From NCBI RefSeq assembly GCF_000002075.1, contig NW_004797422.1:1298831-1362830 (forward strand): a DNA stretch of 64,000 nucleotides. The letters are read 5' to 3'. Shown here piece by piece: positions 1 to 32,466 of the stretch; position 1 is the first letter of the stretch, and each line of letters starts with the position of its first letter. The stretch comes from Aplysia californica. Taxonomy: Eukaryota > Mollusca > Gastropoda > Aplysiida > Aplysiidae. The notes beneath the pieces are model-generated. The model worked only from the letters and a program-made list of their open reading frames with translations, ran no database searches and was not told where the DNA came from. The translations under genes and the position numbers were made by a program.

Positions 1-271
1 GACAACAGGGTGTCACATGTATTAGAGGGTCTTTGGAAACTGCAAATTTACATGTTTTGTGCCTTGGATCAATGTTTTTCATTAAAATCCATAGAGAAAT
101 ATGTTTTTGAAGTGGACATAAAAAGCATTGAGCAACAAAAAACAACCCCCCCCCCCCCCCCCAAAAAAAAAAAAAAAAAAAAAAAATTTAAAAATCCATT
201 CCAAATTGCTCGTGTCAGTTTCTTTAATTTCATTATTTTGACGAGAGCCTGATATCACCATGATGCAACAC
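1..271. mobile_element. 435-bp TIR MITE family, copy A (cut by window edge)
   Basis: Right-hand part of a MITE also present at 11718-12151 and 56344-56778. The shared end reads GACGAGAGCCTGATATCACC at 239-258, and the internal ACATGTTTTGTGCCTTGGAT block at 51-70 aligns with the other copies. A C17/A24 tract at 146-186 interrupts it. Confidence 0.6.
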
Positions 272-868
272 ATTACTAGACATTGCAAGAATGATTTTGA
301 AACAATACTTTTCCCCAGACAGAACACTGCATACAGAATGAGATTTAATCTTTGTTAAGGATTTTTATTTTTATTTATTCAAGTGGCAATAGTTCCAGGA
401 ATTAAACTATCAGTGTTGAGAAAGAGTGTTTTAGCATCCTGAACCCTTAAAGGTCACATAAAAATTTAACAAATAGAGTATGGAGAAAATAAACAACTTA
501 AAAAAAAGTAGCAGTATGCAACACTACTACAACTACGAATAACCCACTCATCTAATCTGAATGAAAACAGCACACAGACTGAAAAAGAAAAAAAGCAGAT
601 GGCAGAGAGAAACAACAGAGAAAAAGGGAGAAAAAGACATTTACCAGTTTTAATTTGCAATCACCATTAGCAATAAGAATGCCAACCATGTGTGATATCT
701 TGAATTGGGTCGACAAATTATGAGTTTGCTTGTAGCTTTTATACCCCCTCTCTCCACAGCTTAAAAGGGGAAGTAAATTTATTTTTAAACTGGGGGAGGA
801 GGTTATAGGAGGCAGGAGGAGCGATAGACTCTAAAACTAGACCCTTTAAGGTAAAGTCAAGAGATTAC
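272..868. other. CTTNBP2 intron 9 (part)
   Basis: AT-rich intron sequence downstream of exon 9 on the minus strand. I see no further exon or repeat of note. Confidence 0.6.
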
Positions 869-21887
<21,019 letters not shown>

Positions 21888-22993
21888 GATAAGAGATGTT
21901 ATATCCAAAAGTGCTGTTATGTGCTATGCTTAAATAAACTCCTGAATGTCTTGATAAAATCCACAATCAGCATGGAATCAGAGAGAACATCACCACATTG
22001 ATCATTCATCATTTTCCCTTTACACATCAGTCCAGTACAACCTAACTGTCACGTGTTATGACCTAGCCTCAGCCTCCCATGTTGACCTGTGAAAGACATG
22101 AATAAAAGGTCATCAAATTCTTCCCTATTTATAGGCATCCATCTGTCACCATGCCTGTTCAAATACAGATATATATATTAGAGTCAAACATGGGTAGCTC
22201 GAGTTCGTCAGTGATTAGAAATAGTGTTCGTCATGTCAGTGAAATTTGAAAGCCTCAAATACAAAGAAATAGAGAGAAAACCCAGGGAGGTAAAAAAGAA
22301 CTTTAAAACAATTAACGTGGTTAGCTCTCTTGATGAATGTGTTGACAGTGAGAAAGCAAGAAGATGAATAAAACTGAAAAGCACAAAATCTCATGTGTGC
22401 ACAGCGGACTCCTACGTCATTCCTTTCCTTTCATTGGCTACAGAAAGTTATGCCTCTTGCCTTCCGCACCGCGTGCGTCCCAAAGCATGACTTCACGTCT
22501 GGCGTGCCAGTCATGCGGGGCGATCAGCATCACTCCCCTACCCCCCCCCCCTTCCTCCAGCCTCTCGTGACGAGACAAAAACCCCGTTTTGGCTGTAAGA
22601 ATAACAAAGAAACAGCTACCCGTGGTCAGAAAGGCGGTAAAGCCAGGCCTTTAGTTGAGAATGTGAAGTGGATTTGTTCAAAGTTCAGGAGATGCGCGTT
22701 CTGAAACTTCGTGAAGTCAATACAAAGAAAACATAGGGACTGAAACGGGAGAGAGTATTATGTTAGAGTGCATTCACCATTTTTTCTTATACGGCGTTGG
22801 AAGCAAGATGCTGATGTGACGAACGCGCTCATCATTCCTTGCGAAGCACGAGGACCATGTTCATTATAGGTCGTACTTTTGGCATAGTGCTTCTACTTTT
22901 ATTCAGTGCACTTGTAAAGTTATTGCAGATTCATATTCAGCGATATTTTGTGTTTAATAAAAAGTCCTTTCTTTTTAGAAATGGTAAGTAATA

Positions 22994-23150
22994 CAGTAGT
23001 CTCCACCTAAGATCCCACCACATACGATCCCGGTTCGCTTAAGATATCAGTTTAAGAAAACAGTTTCTACTACACAAAAGTCACCTGTAAGATCCTACTC
23101 TGAAAGGCTACATTCAGCTAAGATCCTGCATTTTAAAAAAAATCAGAGCT
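22994..23150. mobile_element. Truncated pogo-like element, CAGTAGTCTCC family
   Basis: Begins after TA at 22992-22993 with CAGTAGTCTCCACCTAAGAT. It aligns for about 150 bp to the reverse complement of the right end of the element at 41103-42046 (shared GCTTAAGAT, TTTAAGAAAACAG, ACATTC.GCTAAGATCC). The other end is missing. Confidence 0.75.
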
Positions 23151-23523
23151 GAGTGGACAATGTATCTTCCACCTAAGACCGATCAAAACCCTTTCCTTCA
23201 GAGGGATTTCTCTTTCCGCTTCTGGGTTGCAGGTTTCTGATATAAAGGTAACAGCAATTTATCAGGGGGGGGAATGAACTCCGCCATGACAGGTGTCTGT
23301 TTTGGTTTGTGGTGGCAGATTCAACTATACACAATTGGTGACACCTAACTGACCTTTACTAAACCAAAATACTTTTTCAATAAAAACATTTTAATGGCAT
23401 AGTACGGGGAAACATTCAAAACAGCTTGGTGAAGTCTCATGTATGTCTATCATTTACTAAAAGGGGCTGGATCTCAACAGTAACATAAAACTGTAGCTCA
23501 GTTGGAAAGTGGGCAGCAGCTCT

Positions 23524-23625
23524 GAAGCTACAGAGAGCCCCACTGTGATTGGCACAAATATAGATGACGTATTTCCGCCATCTATTTTTGTCGTCTTCTG
23601 GGGTTTCCCTCACGAGTTGATTAGA
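23524..23625. repeat. Left arm of a long inverted repeat
   Basis: About 102 bp inverted relative to 24021-24131. Shared stretches include GAAGCTACAGAGAGC, CAAATATAGAT and TTTTTGTCGTCTTC. Just upstream is a tRNA A-box-like GTAGCTCAGTTGG at 23493-23505, so the unit may be tRNA-derived. Confidence 0.75.
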
Positions 23626-23727
23626 TCTATCACTTTCACCCTTTATTATTATTCTTTCATCATCATAATAACAGTGATCCTTATTGCCCTTTTGTATAAT
23701 ACAAGTGGAATACATTTTTTGGTTTAG

Positions 23728-23780
23728 TTTTAGAATAGGTTTTACGGCGCTCGCAACTGCATAAGGTCATCAGAAGATTA
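23728..23780 (-). mobile_element. SINE 3' tail fragment (gastropod-type tRNA SINE)
   Basis: On the minus strand it reads ATGACCTTATGCAGTTGCGA then GCGCCGTAAAACC, the same tail as the complete SINE at 37189-37720. The head is absent. It lies between the arms of the 23524/24131 inverted repeat. Confidence 0.7.
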
Positions 23781-24020
23781 GAGGCGTTACAAGAGAGTAA
23801 CAAACATAAAAAAGAAAAAGGGGTGATAAAGACGATATATGTTTGATAGGAAATAAGAAGCAAACCACACCACAGCACCCGCCAACCACCCATGGAATAC
23901 ATTTTGTTCTGCTCAGCCATTCCAGACACTCATTACACTCGTTAATTTCATTTTGATCCAAGTTATAAAAAAACCCAACCCGAATGCAGTCTTCAATCAA
24001 ATGATCATATTCCTTAGCTT

Positions 24021-24131
24021 TCTAATCAACTTGCGAGGGAAACCCCGGAAGACGACAAAAACAGACGGCAGAAATACGTTATCTATATTTGGGCCAATCA
24101 CAGAGGTGTGCTAGGTGCTCTCTGTAGCTTC
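24021..24131. repeat. Right arm of the long inverted repeat
   Basis: Reverse complement of 23524-23625 with scattered differences and one small insertion near TGTGATTGGC. Identity is roughly 85-90% by eye. Confidence 0.75.
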
Positions 24132-24357
24132 ATGTAACTGAAAGTCAAGTGTGAGGCCGGTCCCAATGGTGTTGAAGCACAAAACCTCAGTTACCGTACA
24201 CAGGACTACATCATGAATATCATGAGGGTGGGGCATCTACCCTCAAACCCAAATCGTTCCTCCTGTGTTGCTGTTAAGCGTTTTTAAAATGATACTCATT
24301 CTTTTTGTTATTATCCACTCTCAAGCAACATAAAGCAATAAATATGGCTGGCTTTGT

Positions 24358-24525
24358 TTTAGTTTTAAGAGGTTTTACAGCGCTCGCAACTGCATAAGGT
24401 CATATCAGCGCCAATGGGTGGATGTCAACAGAGAACTCCTTAGAGGGAATCAAACTCACTCTGCTCACCTCTCTAGCTTCAACAGCACAAAGTCTGCTTC
24501 AACTATCAAGGCACCCCAAAAATAG
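24358..24525 (-). mobile_element. tRNA-derived SINE, short copy
   Basis: On the minus strand a tRNA-like head with B-box-like GAGTTTGATTCCC is followed by the conserved tail ATGACCTTATGCAGTTGCGA GCGCTGTAAAACC. The body between head and tail is much shorter than in the 37189 copy. Confidence 0.6.
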
Positions 24526-24865
24526 CGCGTCACAAGAGTGTGACAAACATACCAAAGACGTAGAGGAAAAATGACGACAGTAAGGATCGGGAAAGAAAAA
24601 GCAGTAGTTCCCTGTTGCAGGTCAGGCACAGTTATGAGCGTGACATTGATGAATCAGCCCATTTACAATTACAATTCTACTGTGCGTAAGAACTCGAGAT
24701 GTTAATGTCCCCCCCCCTTTGGGAATCGCCTAAAGGCACTTCAGTCAGTAGCACCGCCCCGGGGGGTACGTGGGAAGTTTGAGTGCTACAGTTTTGATTG
24801 ACATGATTTTGACAAATGGATCGCCATTACTAGGTTATGCTAAATTAAATCTAGATCTGTTTAGT

Positions 24866-24915
24866 TTCAGTAAGAGTTTTACGGCACTTGCAATACAATA
24901 AGGTTATATCTTACT
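24866..24915 (-). mobile_element. SINE tail fragment
   Basis: AGTTTTACGGCACTTGCAAT followed by ACAATAAGGTTATATC resembles the SINE tail seen at 23728 and 37660. Short and diverged. Confidence 0.5.
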
Positions 24916-25165
24916 TCCTTCAATGCATACATAGAATCTATATCCAGCTACAAGGAAGTGACAAATAATTAGTCACATGAGCAATTGCCAAAACGTGAGA
25001 CTCTCTTGAGACTCAGTGGTGCAAAAATTTTTTTTTTACCAATTTGACTCTCTTTTCTGTCAGTCACAGATTGACATTTAGTGCTCATATTCCTAGAGTA
25101 TCAGAGCAAGGAGATGTACGGTTTTCGAGATATGGGTCTATTGGTTTGGCAACCACTGTATTTCT

Positions 25166-25960
25166 TGTATGTAACAGTGATGACAAAAACAGATAAGCAG
25201 CAAGGCAAATTATGGACTTTAAATTCCATTTGTTTAGTAAACAAAGACTTTGTACACTATGAACTCCATTCATAATGGTAATATGAATGACAAGCTTTGT
25301 AACAATGACGCAGTGCACAGAACATGTCATCATTGTTATGTACAAGAAAGGATACACATTGGACATTATCATTGACAACACATCACAATAGTGAAAGGCT
25401 GTACAAATACAGTTATCAAAGCCTCAGTACCAGAAAAACACATATGTAAAACAATTTTTAAACTAATATGAGGCAAAAGCACAAAATCAATTGAGCTGAC
25501 CTGTACGTAACAGTGATGACAAACATGACTTGTACATAACAATGATGACACAATGTACAGGAAAAGACAAAAGTCTTGCCTCCAGAGAGAAAAGCGCATT
25601 TTAAGAATAAAAAAAAACCCAGGAGAGGTTTCTTTTGCTTTGAAACAGATATCAGGTCATATCAAAGACAGTGGACGACCACAATTATGTTGCTAATTAT
25701 GACAAACAGTACTCGTACATAACAGTGATGATAAAACATACTGGGAAAAGGTAAAATCATGCCTACAAAGAACAAATTTGCACCAAGAGATACACAGATC
25801 AATAAAGGCGTATTTTGCTTCTAAATGAATCTTGCATGTATGAAATATATGTTGAAAACTTATTGATATTAGCAATGATGACAAATACTACTTGTACATA
25901 ACAATGATGACACAATGACACAATGTATTGGAAAAAGGTATATCATACCAACAAAGAACA
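25166..25960. repeat. Diverged ~180-bp repeat with TGTACATAACaRTGATGACA core
   Basis: The 20-bp core occurs at 25166, 25502, 25531, 25714 and 25893, and inverted at 25325-25344. From 25531 the spacing is 183 then 179 bp. Flanks such as GACAAA upstream and GGAAAAgGTA..AT..ATgCC downstream are also shared, so these are old tandem copies. Confidence 0.65.
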
Positions 25961-26279
25961 AATGTGTATTTTTGAGTTAGACAGATAAACAAGGACATGT
26001 TTGTTTATTTGTTTGAGTAAAGAGAGCACACATTACTTTAAAAATGTTTGCTCTTAGGACAATGTAATTTCTAGTACGTCAGTCAGTCTTGTACGGCTGC
26101 ATGATGACACCCCAAACTTCATCACTGAGCACAAAAGCTAAATCTATAACCACAGAAAAGATCCATCTCTCGAAGTTTGTTCACACATCACACTCTTGTT
26201 CCAGGAATCCAGTGTAAACACCGCAATTTCACTAAATAAAATATTCAACAGAGTAGCCTAAAAACACGCAAAACAGCCC

Positions 26280-26560
26280 AGTACGTCACATTCAACGCAA
26301 AATTCTTGTGCGTCACCGGACGCTGAAGGCAATGACTACTTTCGTTTTTCTGTTTCCCCCGTTGCTTCCGTTGTTCTGGGGAAGCGGGTAAGGGGAAGTC
26401 ACTCAAGAAAACAATTATATCCGGGCACTGTTGATGACCCGTTCAAAACAAAAGTGGGCGAAATTCGGACTTCCGGCACGTCGCAAATTGACGACAATAA
26501 CAGCGAATGTTAAACAGCCGACCGAAATCGTAGATCTAGGAACCCGATGTTCCTTACGCG
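26280..26560. promoter_or_regulatory. Possible CpG-rich promoter upstream of CTTNBP2
   Basis: The CG dinucleotide is clearly more frequent here than in the AT-rich flanks (ACGTCAC, GCGTCACCGGACGC, CGGCACGTCGC). ACTTCCGG at 26468-26475 is a perfect ETS-type site on the minus strand (CCGGAAGT). It could be a TSS region for a 5' non-coding CTTNBP2 exon. No TATA box or defined exon was seen, so this is inference. Confidence 0.3.
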
Positions 26561-27179
26561 CATCGCGGCTTTTGAAGTATTGAATAAACGACAATAGGCA
26601 AAAAGATTTAACCAGCTACGGTGATTCTACTGAAAAATAATGGTGTTTTCTGAAACACCTAGTCCGTGACGACACGACAGACGCACAAGTAATCGGAATT
26701 GTTCGTCTATTTGCAAACAAATAAACCGATTTCTTGAGCAAGTTAACCTTTCTCAATGACAAATAGCATAGGATCAAAGCACACGTAAAAAAAACCCACC
26801 CAAAAATACTAAATTTTGGACATTCTTGGAAGTTTGCATTGGTGTGCTCAAAATGACACTCCAGGAATCACTAAAAAACGAACATTTTTGGCACAAAATT
26901 TACAAACTCAAGATTATAAAGCTGACATGGGGTCTGAAACTGCTAATGCAGGTTCTACATCCTATATTTGACATGTGTATACGTTTTGGAGGAATAAATA
27001 CTAATGCATCACATTTTATGCACACTAATGTGAGATGTGTGTGTTTTTCCCCACGTTTTGGCAATGGCTCATATGATTCGAGTCTGAATAGACAAAAATT
27101 ATATTTGGCATTCAGACTCTGAAGTGAGTCCAGCATGATGTCCCTTCCGACTTCCGACGCTTGTTCCAAAATTAAAATA

Positions 27180-27946
27180 CAGTCAAACCTGCCCTGACGG
27201 CCACCTCTATAAGACGGCCACCTGTACAAACGACCACTTTCCATTTCCCCCCTTGCGTTTTTTCTATATAATTAAACTGTGTAAAACGGGCACCTATCCA
27301 ACGCGGCCGCGGCCACAATATTTTGACACACAACCCCTATCACTCCAAGCAATAACACCTGTCTTAGACGGCCACCTTAGTGACTCCATTACGTTTTGTC
27401 TTAAATTGTGCATTGGCCCCTGGCGTTGTGGGCGAGCCGTCATAATTCAATCACGTGTCGTTATTGTTAGGTAGTCCCTCCAACCGATCATGTTGCGTAG
27501 GCCCCTCCCACTGTTGACCAATAGCTACCAATTTTCAGCTGCTGGTGAGGTAAGTGTGTGATCCCTCATAACCCATAAACCCCGCCTAGACCTCATACAC
27601 AAATCATAAATGAGATGAGTGGTCACAAAGGACGTCAAGTTTGGTGGCGACCCATGTGTTTGTTTTAAGATGGCACTCGGTCTTCCTCGTCTGATACATT
27701 TCGTTTTATTGTCACCCTTGTGCAATATCAGCAACAAAATAAAAATTACAAACAATTTATACAAAACCACCACCACCTCCACCAACAACCACAACAACAA
27801 CGCGGCTACTTTCGATTGGGACCACAGATGGGAATGGTTTGTAGTTTGTTTTCTTCATCTTGATCAGTCCTGCCTAAGACGGCCACCTGTCTTATACGCC
27901 ACTTTTCTCCTTGACAATGGGTGGCCGTTTTACACAGCTTTGACAG
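27180..27946. mobile_element. Pogo-like TIR element, GGCCACCT family, long copy
   Basis: 767 bp, flanked by TA at 27178-27179 and 27947-27948. Ends CAGTCAAACCTG and (inverted) CTGTCAAAGCTG. The subterminal motif GACGGCCACCT recurs several times at both ends. No transposase is recognised inside, so it is non-autonomous. Confidence 0.65.
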
Positions 27947-29358
27947 TATTTCCAGCATTTATGAAATTTTTTTACGATTATAATGATAACAATCGAGACG
28001 TGAGCTTTACTTTAATATAGTTAGATCTAGATCTATCTAAACTGGCCCTCGGCTTTACCGTTATCTTATATATTTTTAAAAATTTAGCCTAGTCCTATAC
28101 TTAGCGATGCCAATCGGGCTTTCCCGCGAGGCAAAAATTTGGTCCCCGTTTACGGGCGATTTTGCGGACCCGGCCGAAGCGTAGGTGACTAACTTTGTCA
28201 ACCTCGGTCTGCTCTATTTCCGAACCAATCCGAATGAAACTCGGCAACCAATCAGAAAATAGGACAAACTAATGATATGTGGACGTTGAAGTTCGTACAC
28301 ATAAATTAACCTATACTTTTGGTGTCGGGAACACTTTCGTATCGTGTACACCGAAAACTATAAGGAGTTTGAATTTCAACGCCGAGATGGTAATAGATCT
28401 ATCTATCCTCTATAGTGTGCTCAAATTTGAACGTTCTGTATCAAGTAGTTGTTTAGACCCGATCGTAAATCTACGACTACCCCCCTATCCAAAGCGGCTT
28501 CGCACGGAGACCGGCCATTTCCCCCTCACTCTCGTGGCAAATGTATGTGACCTACAAATCCCCGCATGACTATTCTGGGCCCGTTCATTGGTCACTTGAA
28601 ATAGGGCAATGGCGGGCGCGCACATCCGGATGTTTTTCTCTCTATTCCCCTGTAACATCGCAATGGGGGTATTCCGAGGCGAGGTTATCTCGTCTCGGGG
28701 TGTTCGCGTCTCAACGGGGAAAAAGAATTTTTAATTGTACGGCATGCTAGATTGAATTAACTTATCTTTTACGGTTGGCATGGTCTAAAGTCATCATAAA
28801 AAGCTTTGCAATTATTTAGTCACGCTGCCGACATATATTCTTAAAGATCCCATGTTGTGATACGATGCTATAAATAAAATGGACTCATCCCGACACCCCT
28901 TTTTCGCAAAATCATAATATACCACAATTTTAATTAACAAAATAACTACGAAATTGGTAGTAAATCTGACTGCAGAAATGATTTCTACACTCAAAAACAC
29001 ATCGGGTAGCCAAGTTTCTCTCGAACACTCATATTAGTTACCGAGATATCGTCGATTTTCTTACAGAATCTGCTACTGCGTGGTCCACTTTTTAGGAGTG
29101 TATAATTTTCCTATATTGGGTCATCCATATTTTGCCGACCTTTACAACCCCATAACTTTTTTATTTATGAACCGATTCTCAAAATTCAAGAGAAACATAA
29201 TTCTTAGAATTGAAAATTCTTTCTTAGGTACCAAAAAAAAGGGGACAAAAGTGAAAATTTAAATTTTCATTGGCATTGCTACTTTACTTCCCCAACTCGA
29301 AGTCAGGTAGGCCTACCCATTAGGAGGTGGGTGGGCAGGACGGGGTGAAAAAAAGAAA

Positions 29359-29782
29359 GTGGCTATTCTCACCCGCCCGGAAGTTCTCGCAAGATCTACT
29401 CCTCCCCTCTTCTCTCTCTCTGAATACTGTCTATCGGTGTGGACGATCAAATTGATCAAAACAAAGTTAAAAATTGATGTTAAAACACAAAAGTAAATTA
29501 ATTTGGTTGTCTACAAAGATGCTACGGCTATTTAACTTTTCGAATCGAGCCGAACTACACGGGTCGCCATTTTGTTTTGTTCTCTCTCTCACTCTCTCTC
29601 TCTCCTCTCTCCACTGCCCACAGACAAAATTGTACGCTTTTAGTAGGCTACAAGTACAGTTGTAATGGAACGTTTGTTCACAGCACAGAATTCTACAATT
29701 TTTCTCTTATCACAGTGTAGAATTCTGTGGTTTAGGGTGAACGCAAAATTTGTTGACACGCGCACCGGGTGAGAATAGCCAC
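29359..29782. mobile_element. Foldback element with 17-bp perfect inverted ends
   Basis: GTGGCTATTCTCACCCG at 29359-29375 is the exact inverse of 29766-29782. A nested 14-bp perfect inverted repeat (CACAGAATTCTACA) lies at 29684-29697 and 29716-29729. The interior is pyrimidine-rich and non-coding. Confidence 0.65.
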
Positions 29783-29796
29783 AAGACCCGCCTGCA

Positions 29797-29821
29797 CTAT
29801 TCTCACCCCGGGTGAGAATAG
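29797..29821. repeat. 25-nt palindrome CTATTCTCACC..GGTGAGAATAG
   Basis: 12-bp perfect arms around a single C, using the same motif as the ends of the adjacent foldback element (29359-29782). It looks like two element ends placed head to head. Confidence 0.85.
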
Positions 29822-29966
29822 AGGTGGCCTGAAAAAAAATCGGTGCTTTTTCGGTACTTACCACCCCCCTTATTTGACCTACATCTAGATCTAGATCTCT
29901 AGATCTATACATTTGATTCGCGGTGAACTAAGATATCAAACCTTAAAACATTAAATTATGGTAAAA

Positions 29967-30048
29967 TTCAGGGGGGCATGCCCCCCTGAAACCCCCATTC
30001 CTATTTTTATTAGGTCAGGGGGGGCAAGCCCCCCTGAAACCCCCCTAC
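29967..30048. repeat. Duplicated G-run/C-run unit
   Basis: Two copies of a unit reading (a/g)TCAGGGGGG.cA(t/a)GCCCCCC then TGAAACCCCC, about 47 bp apart. Each contains a G6/C6 hairpin. Confidence 0.8.
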
Positions 30049-30118
30049 TCTTGGGGTCAAAACCCGTGAATAACAATTGCGGGGTGGGAACTACCGAAAA
30101 AGAGCCAAAAAATCTGTG

Positions 30119-30192
30119 GTCGAACCGAGCCTCGAACCTGGACTTCCTGCTTTTGAGACAAGTGCACTAACCACTCTGCCACCACGCCACTG
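30119..30192 (-). mobile_element. tRNA-derived SINE head or tRNA pseudogene
   Basis: On the minus strand GTGGCAGAGTGGTTAG (A box) and GGTTCGAGGCT (B box) are spaced as in a Leu/Ser-type tRNA. The fold is imperfect and sequence continues into non-tRNA DNA, so it is probably a SINE head rather than a working tRNA. Confidence 0.6.
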
Positions 30193-30469
30193 TACTGTAA
30201 GCTACAGGCTTTATTACTTTATTACTGCAGTTGTTGTGCTTTGTGGTCGTGTTGCTACCGTGAGGCATGAACGACAACAAAGTGGGAATCCCTCAATGAC
30301 GTTAAACAAGATGCGATGGCTGTTACAATAAATATCAGCCAATGGCGTACATCTGTCATTCTCAAGTTACACGCATGTCCCCTGAACCCCCCATCCCCCT
30401 CCTCCACCCCAACCACCCACCCCGCATTCTCCCGCAATTAATTTGTAGGATTGTAGGCCCCTATGCCCT

Positions 30470-31810
30470 CTAGATTAGATGATCTACGATTAGATAGATC
30501 TATTAATATTATTCTATTTATGTTATTATATAAATCTAGATTTAGGTCTGGTATTCTTCAATCTTCCCAAATAACACACTTAGAATCCTATCATATCTAG
30601 AGATCTAAATCTAGATCTAGAATCTAGATAAAGTTACAAGATTAAACTGTCAGTGCAGGTCCAAAAATATTATTGTCAAGTCAAGTTATAATAATAATAG
30701 CCAACACTATACACAGTACTATACTGCTGCACTGTCTGTTGACTGAGAACTCGTTGTCCGTTTGGGCATGCCTTTAAAACAGTTAGATGCAATACTGGTA
30801 CTTCTATTTAAACATACAAGCATAGCTTAAGTACTTATGAAATCACATAATACAGAGTATCATAGGAAGAGTCCGACATACCAACAATGGCACACACAGG
30901 TAACGCCTGTAAGAAGTTACACTTGCAAAACTAGCAGACAGCCATCTTTGTTACAATTGGTCATATGACTCAGAGCTGTCAAACAGAGTTTAGTATTACA
31001 AAAATAAAGATTGTCAAGTATGACATTATAAACGCCATAAGTTCTGTTCAAATATTCAGGAAGAATATGAATGGAGAGCAATAATTACTGTTCTATTCGT
31101 TTCCAGTTTCTAAAGTTCGAAAACAAAACAAACTTCGTTCGAAGTTCTCAAACTCCATTCATGACGTCATTGAATTAGGTGCACTAACAAAATGTAAACA
31201 AAAGATGTGAAGAAATGGTTGTAGATAGGCTAGTGAACTCTTGGACTCGAGGTCTACTTCTAGATTAGATCTAGTCGTCGTAATTTTATTGCTTACTTTG
31301 CATTTTCTGAGAAGATTTTTTCCAGCACTCTTATCTTTTTTACGAACGACCTTTCTTTAACTTTGAAAAATGGACAGGACTTTTCACTGAGATTGACTTT
31401 GACTCACTGAAAGTAAGTCTGAGAAGTGAGAGTCTCGGTTCAGTTGCAGTGAGTTGAGTGAGAGAATCGGTTGGCCTCGATCTAGACTAGATCTAGAGAT
31501 CTAGATCTAGATCTAGATCTAGATCTAGATCTAAAATCTAATATAATATCTAGAATCTAGAGATCTTAGTAGTGAGTAATATCACCATCGGCATCATCAT
31601 ATCACTTGAGAAGCAGATGTGTATAGATCTAGATCTAGATATTATTATTATTATTATTATTATTAGGTTAGGCATGCGTTATTATATTATAAATTATATA
31701 TCTAGATTTTAGATCAAGATCTAGATATCTAGATTTAGATCTAGAACTAGATCTAGGTTCTAGTAGTATTAGATTATTAGAAAGTAGATCTAGAATCTAG
31801 ATTAAATCTT
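30470..31810. repeat. GATCTA-rich simple-sequence region
   Basis: Many AGATCT/CTAGAT hexamers, with an uninterrupted tandem run of TAGATC units at about 31498-31533 and scattered arrays at 30590-30625, 31625-31642 and 31695-31805. An (ATT)n run lies at 31641-31664. Confidence 0.8.
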
Positions 31811-31812
31811 TT

Positions 31813-32466
31813 TTCCGGACCCGAGTCCAAATAACATTTTTTCATGGAAGAGGCTAGCCGTACTTAATGACAGCTAGACTGGCAGTCTAGCCGTACTTAA
31901 GTACGGCTAGACTGGCAGTCTAGCCGTACTTATTCTTAATATGATGGCTAGACTGACCATTTACAAAAAATAGGCCTACTGAATTGTAAGTATAAATTTT
32001 TAGTGTGCAGTACCTAAAGTATTTGTATTTGAGACGAAACCAGGTGCCTTAATGACAGTGCATGTATTTTAAACCTCCTGTTTTCTAATGTTAATAGGGC
32101 CTAAGATAAGTACGGCTAGACTGGCAATCTAGCCGTACTTAAGTACGGGTAGACAGCCAGGCTAGCTGTACTTAAGGACGGCTAGACTGTCAGGCTAGCC
32201 GTACTTAATATTGATGGCTGAATTGTAAATGAAATTTTTAGTTTGCAATGCCTAAAGTATTTGTATTTCAGACAAAACCAAAAGGTGCCTTACTGACTTG
32301 CATGTATTTCAACTTGAATAATTACTAGATCTAGATCTAATGAGACCTGTGTATTTAACAGGCTTGAATCGATAGGGCCAAACCTCGATCTAAGTACTAC
32401 TCTCAGTCTAGCCGTATTAAGTACGGCTAGCCACTTCATTTTTTCATATTCGGACTTGAGTCCGAA
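31813..32466. mobile_element. Foldback element built of nested CTAGCCGTACTT palindromes
   Basis: Imperfect outer inverted ends run about 50 bp: left TCCGGACCCGAGTCC ... TTTTTTCAT ... GGCTAGCCGTACTTAA, right TTAAGTACGGCTAGCC ... ATTTTTTCATATTCGGACTT. Inside, the near-perfect palindrome at 31874-31923 (core AGCCGTACTTAAGTACGGCT) and a second cluster at 32107-32210 are each followed by a related ~140-bp segment (GTACCTAAAGTATTTGTATT), so the interior is an internal duplication. Another small palindrome (TTCGGACTGGAGTCCGAA) follows at 32485-32502. Confidence 0.75.

Noticed and set aside
22393-22704. 103-codon plus-strand frame upstream of CTTNBP2
   Set aside because: No recognisable domain, runs through a C-rich tract, no support for splicing or a neighbouring exon.
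26826-27244. Overlapping frames of about 100 codons on both strands
   Set aside because: No family resemblance; the second half enters a MITE.
27619-28020. 133-codon plus-strand frame
   Set aside because: Most of it lies in the non-autonomous TIR element 27180-27946 and it shows no transposase motif.
31850-32430. Repeated palindromes considered as a CRISPR-like array
   Set aside because: Units are not evenly spaced, no unique spacers, eukaryotic context; better explained as a foldback element.
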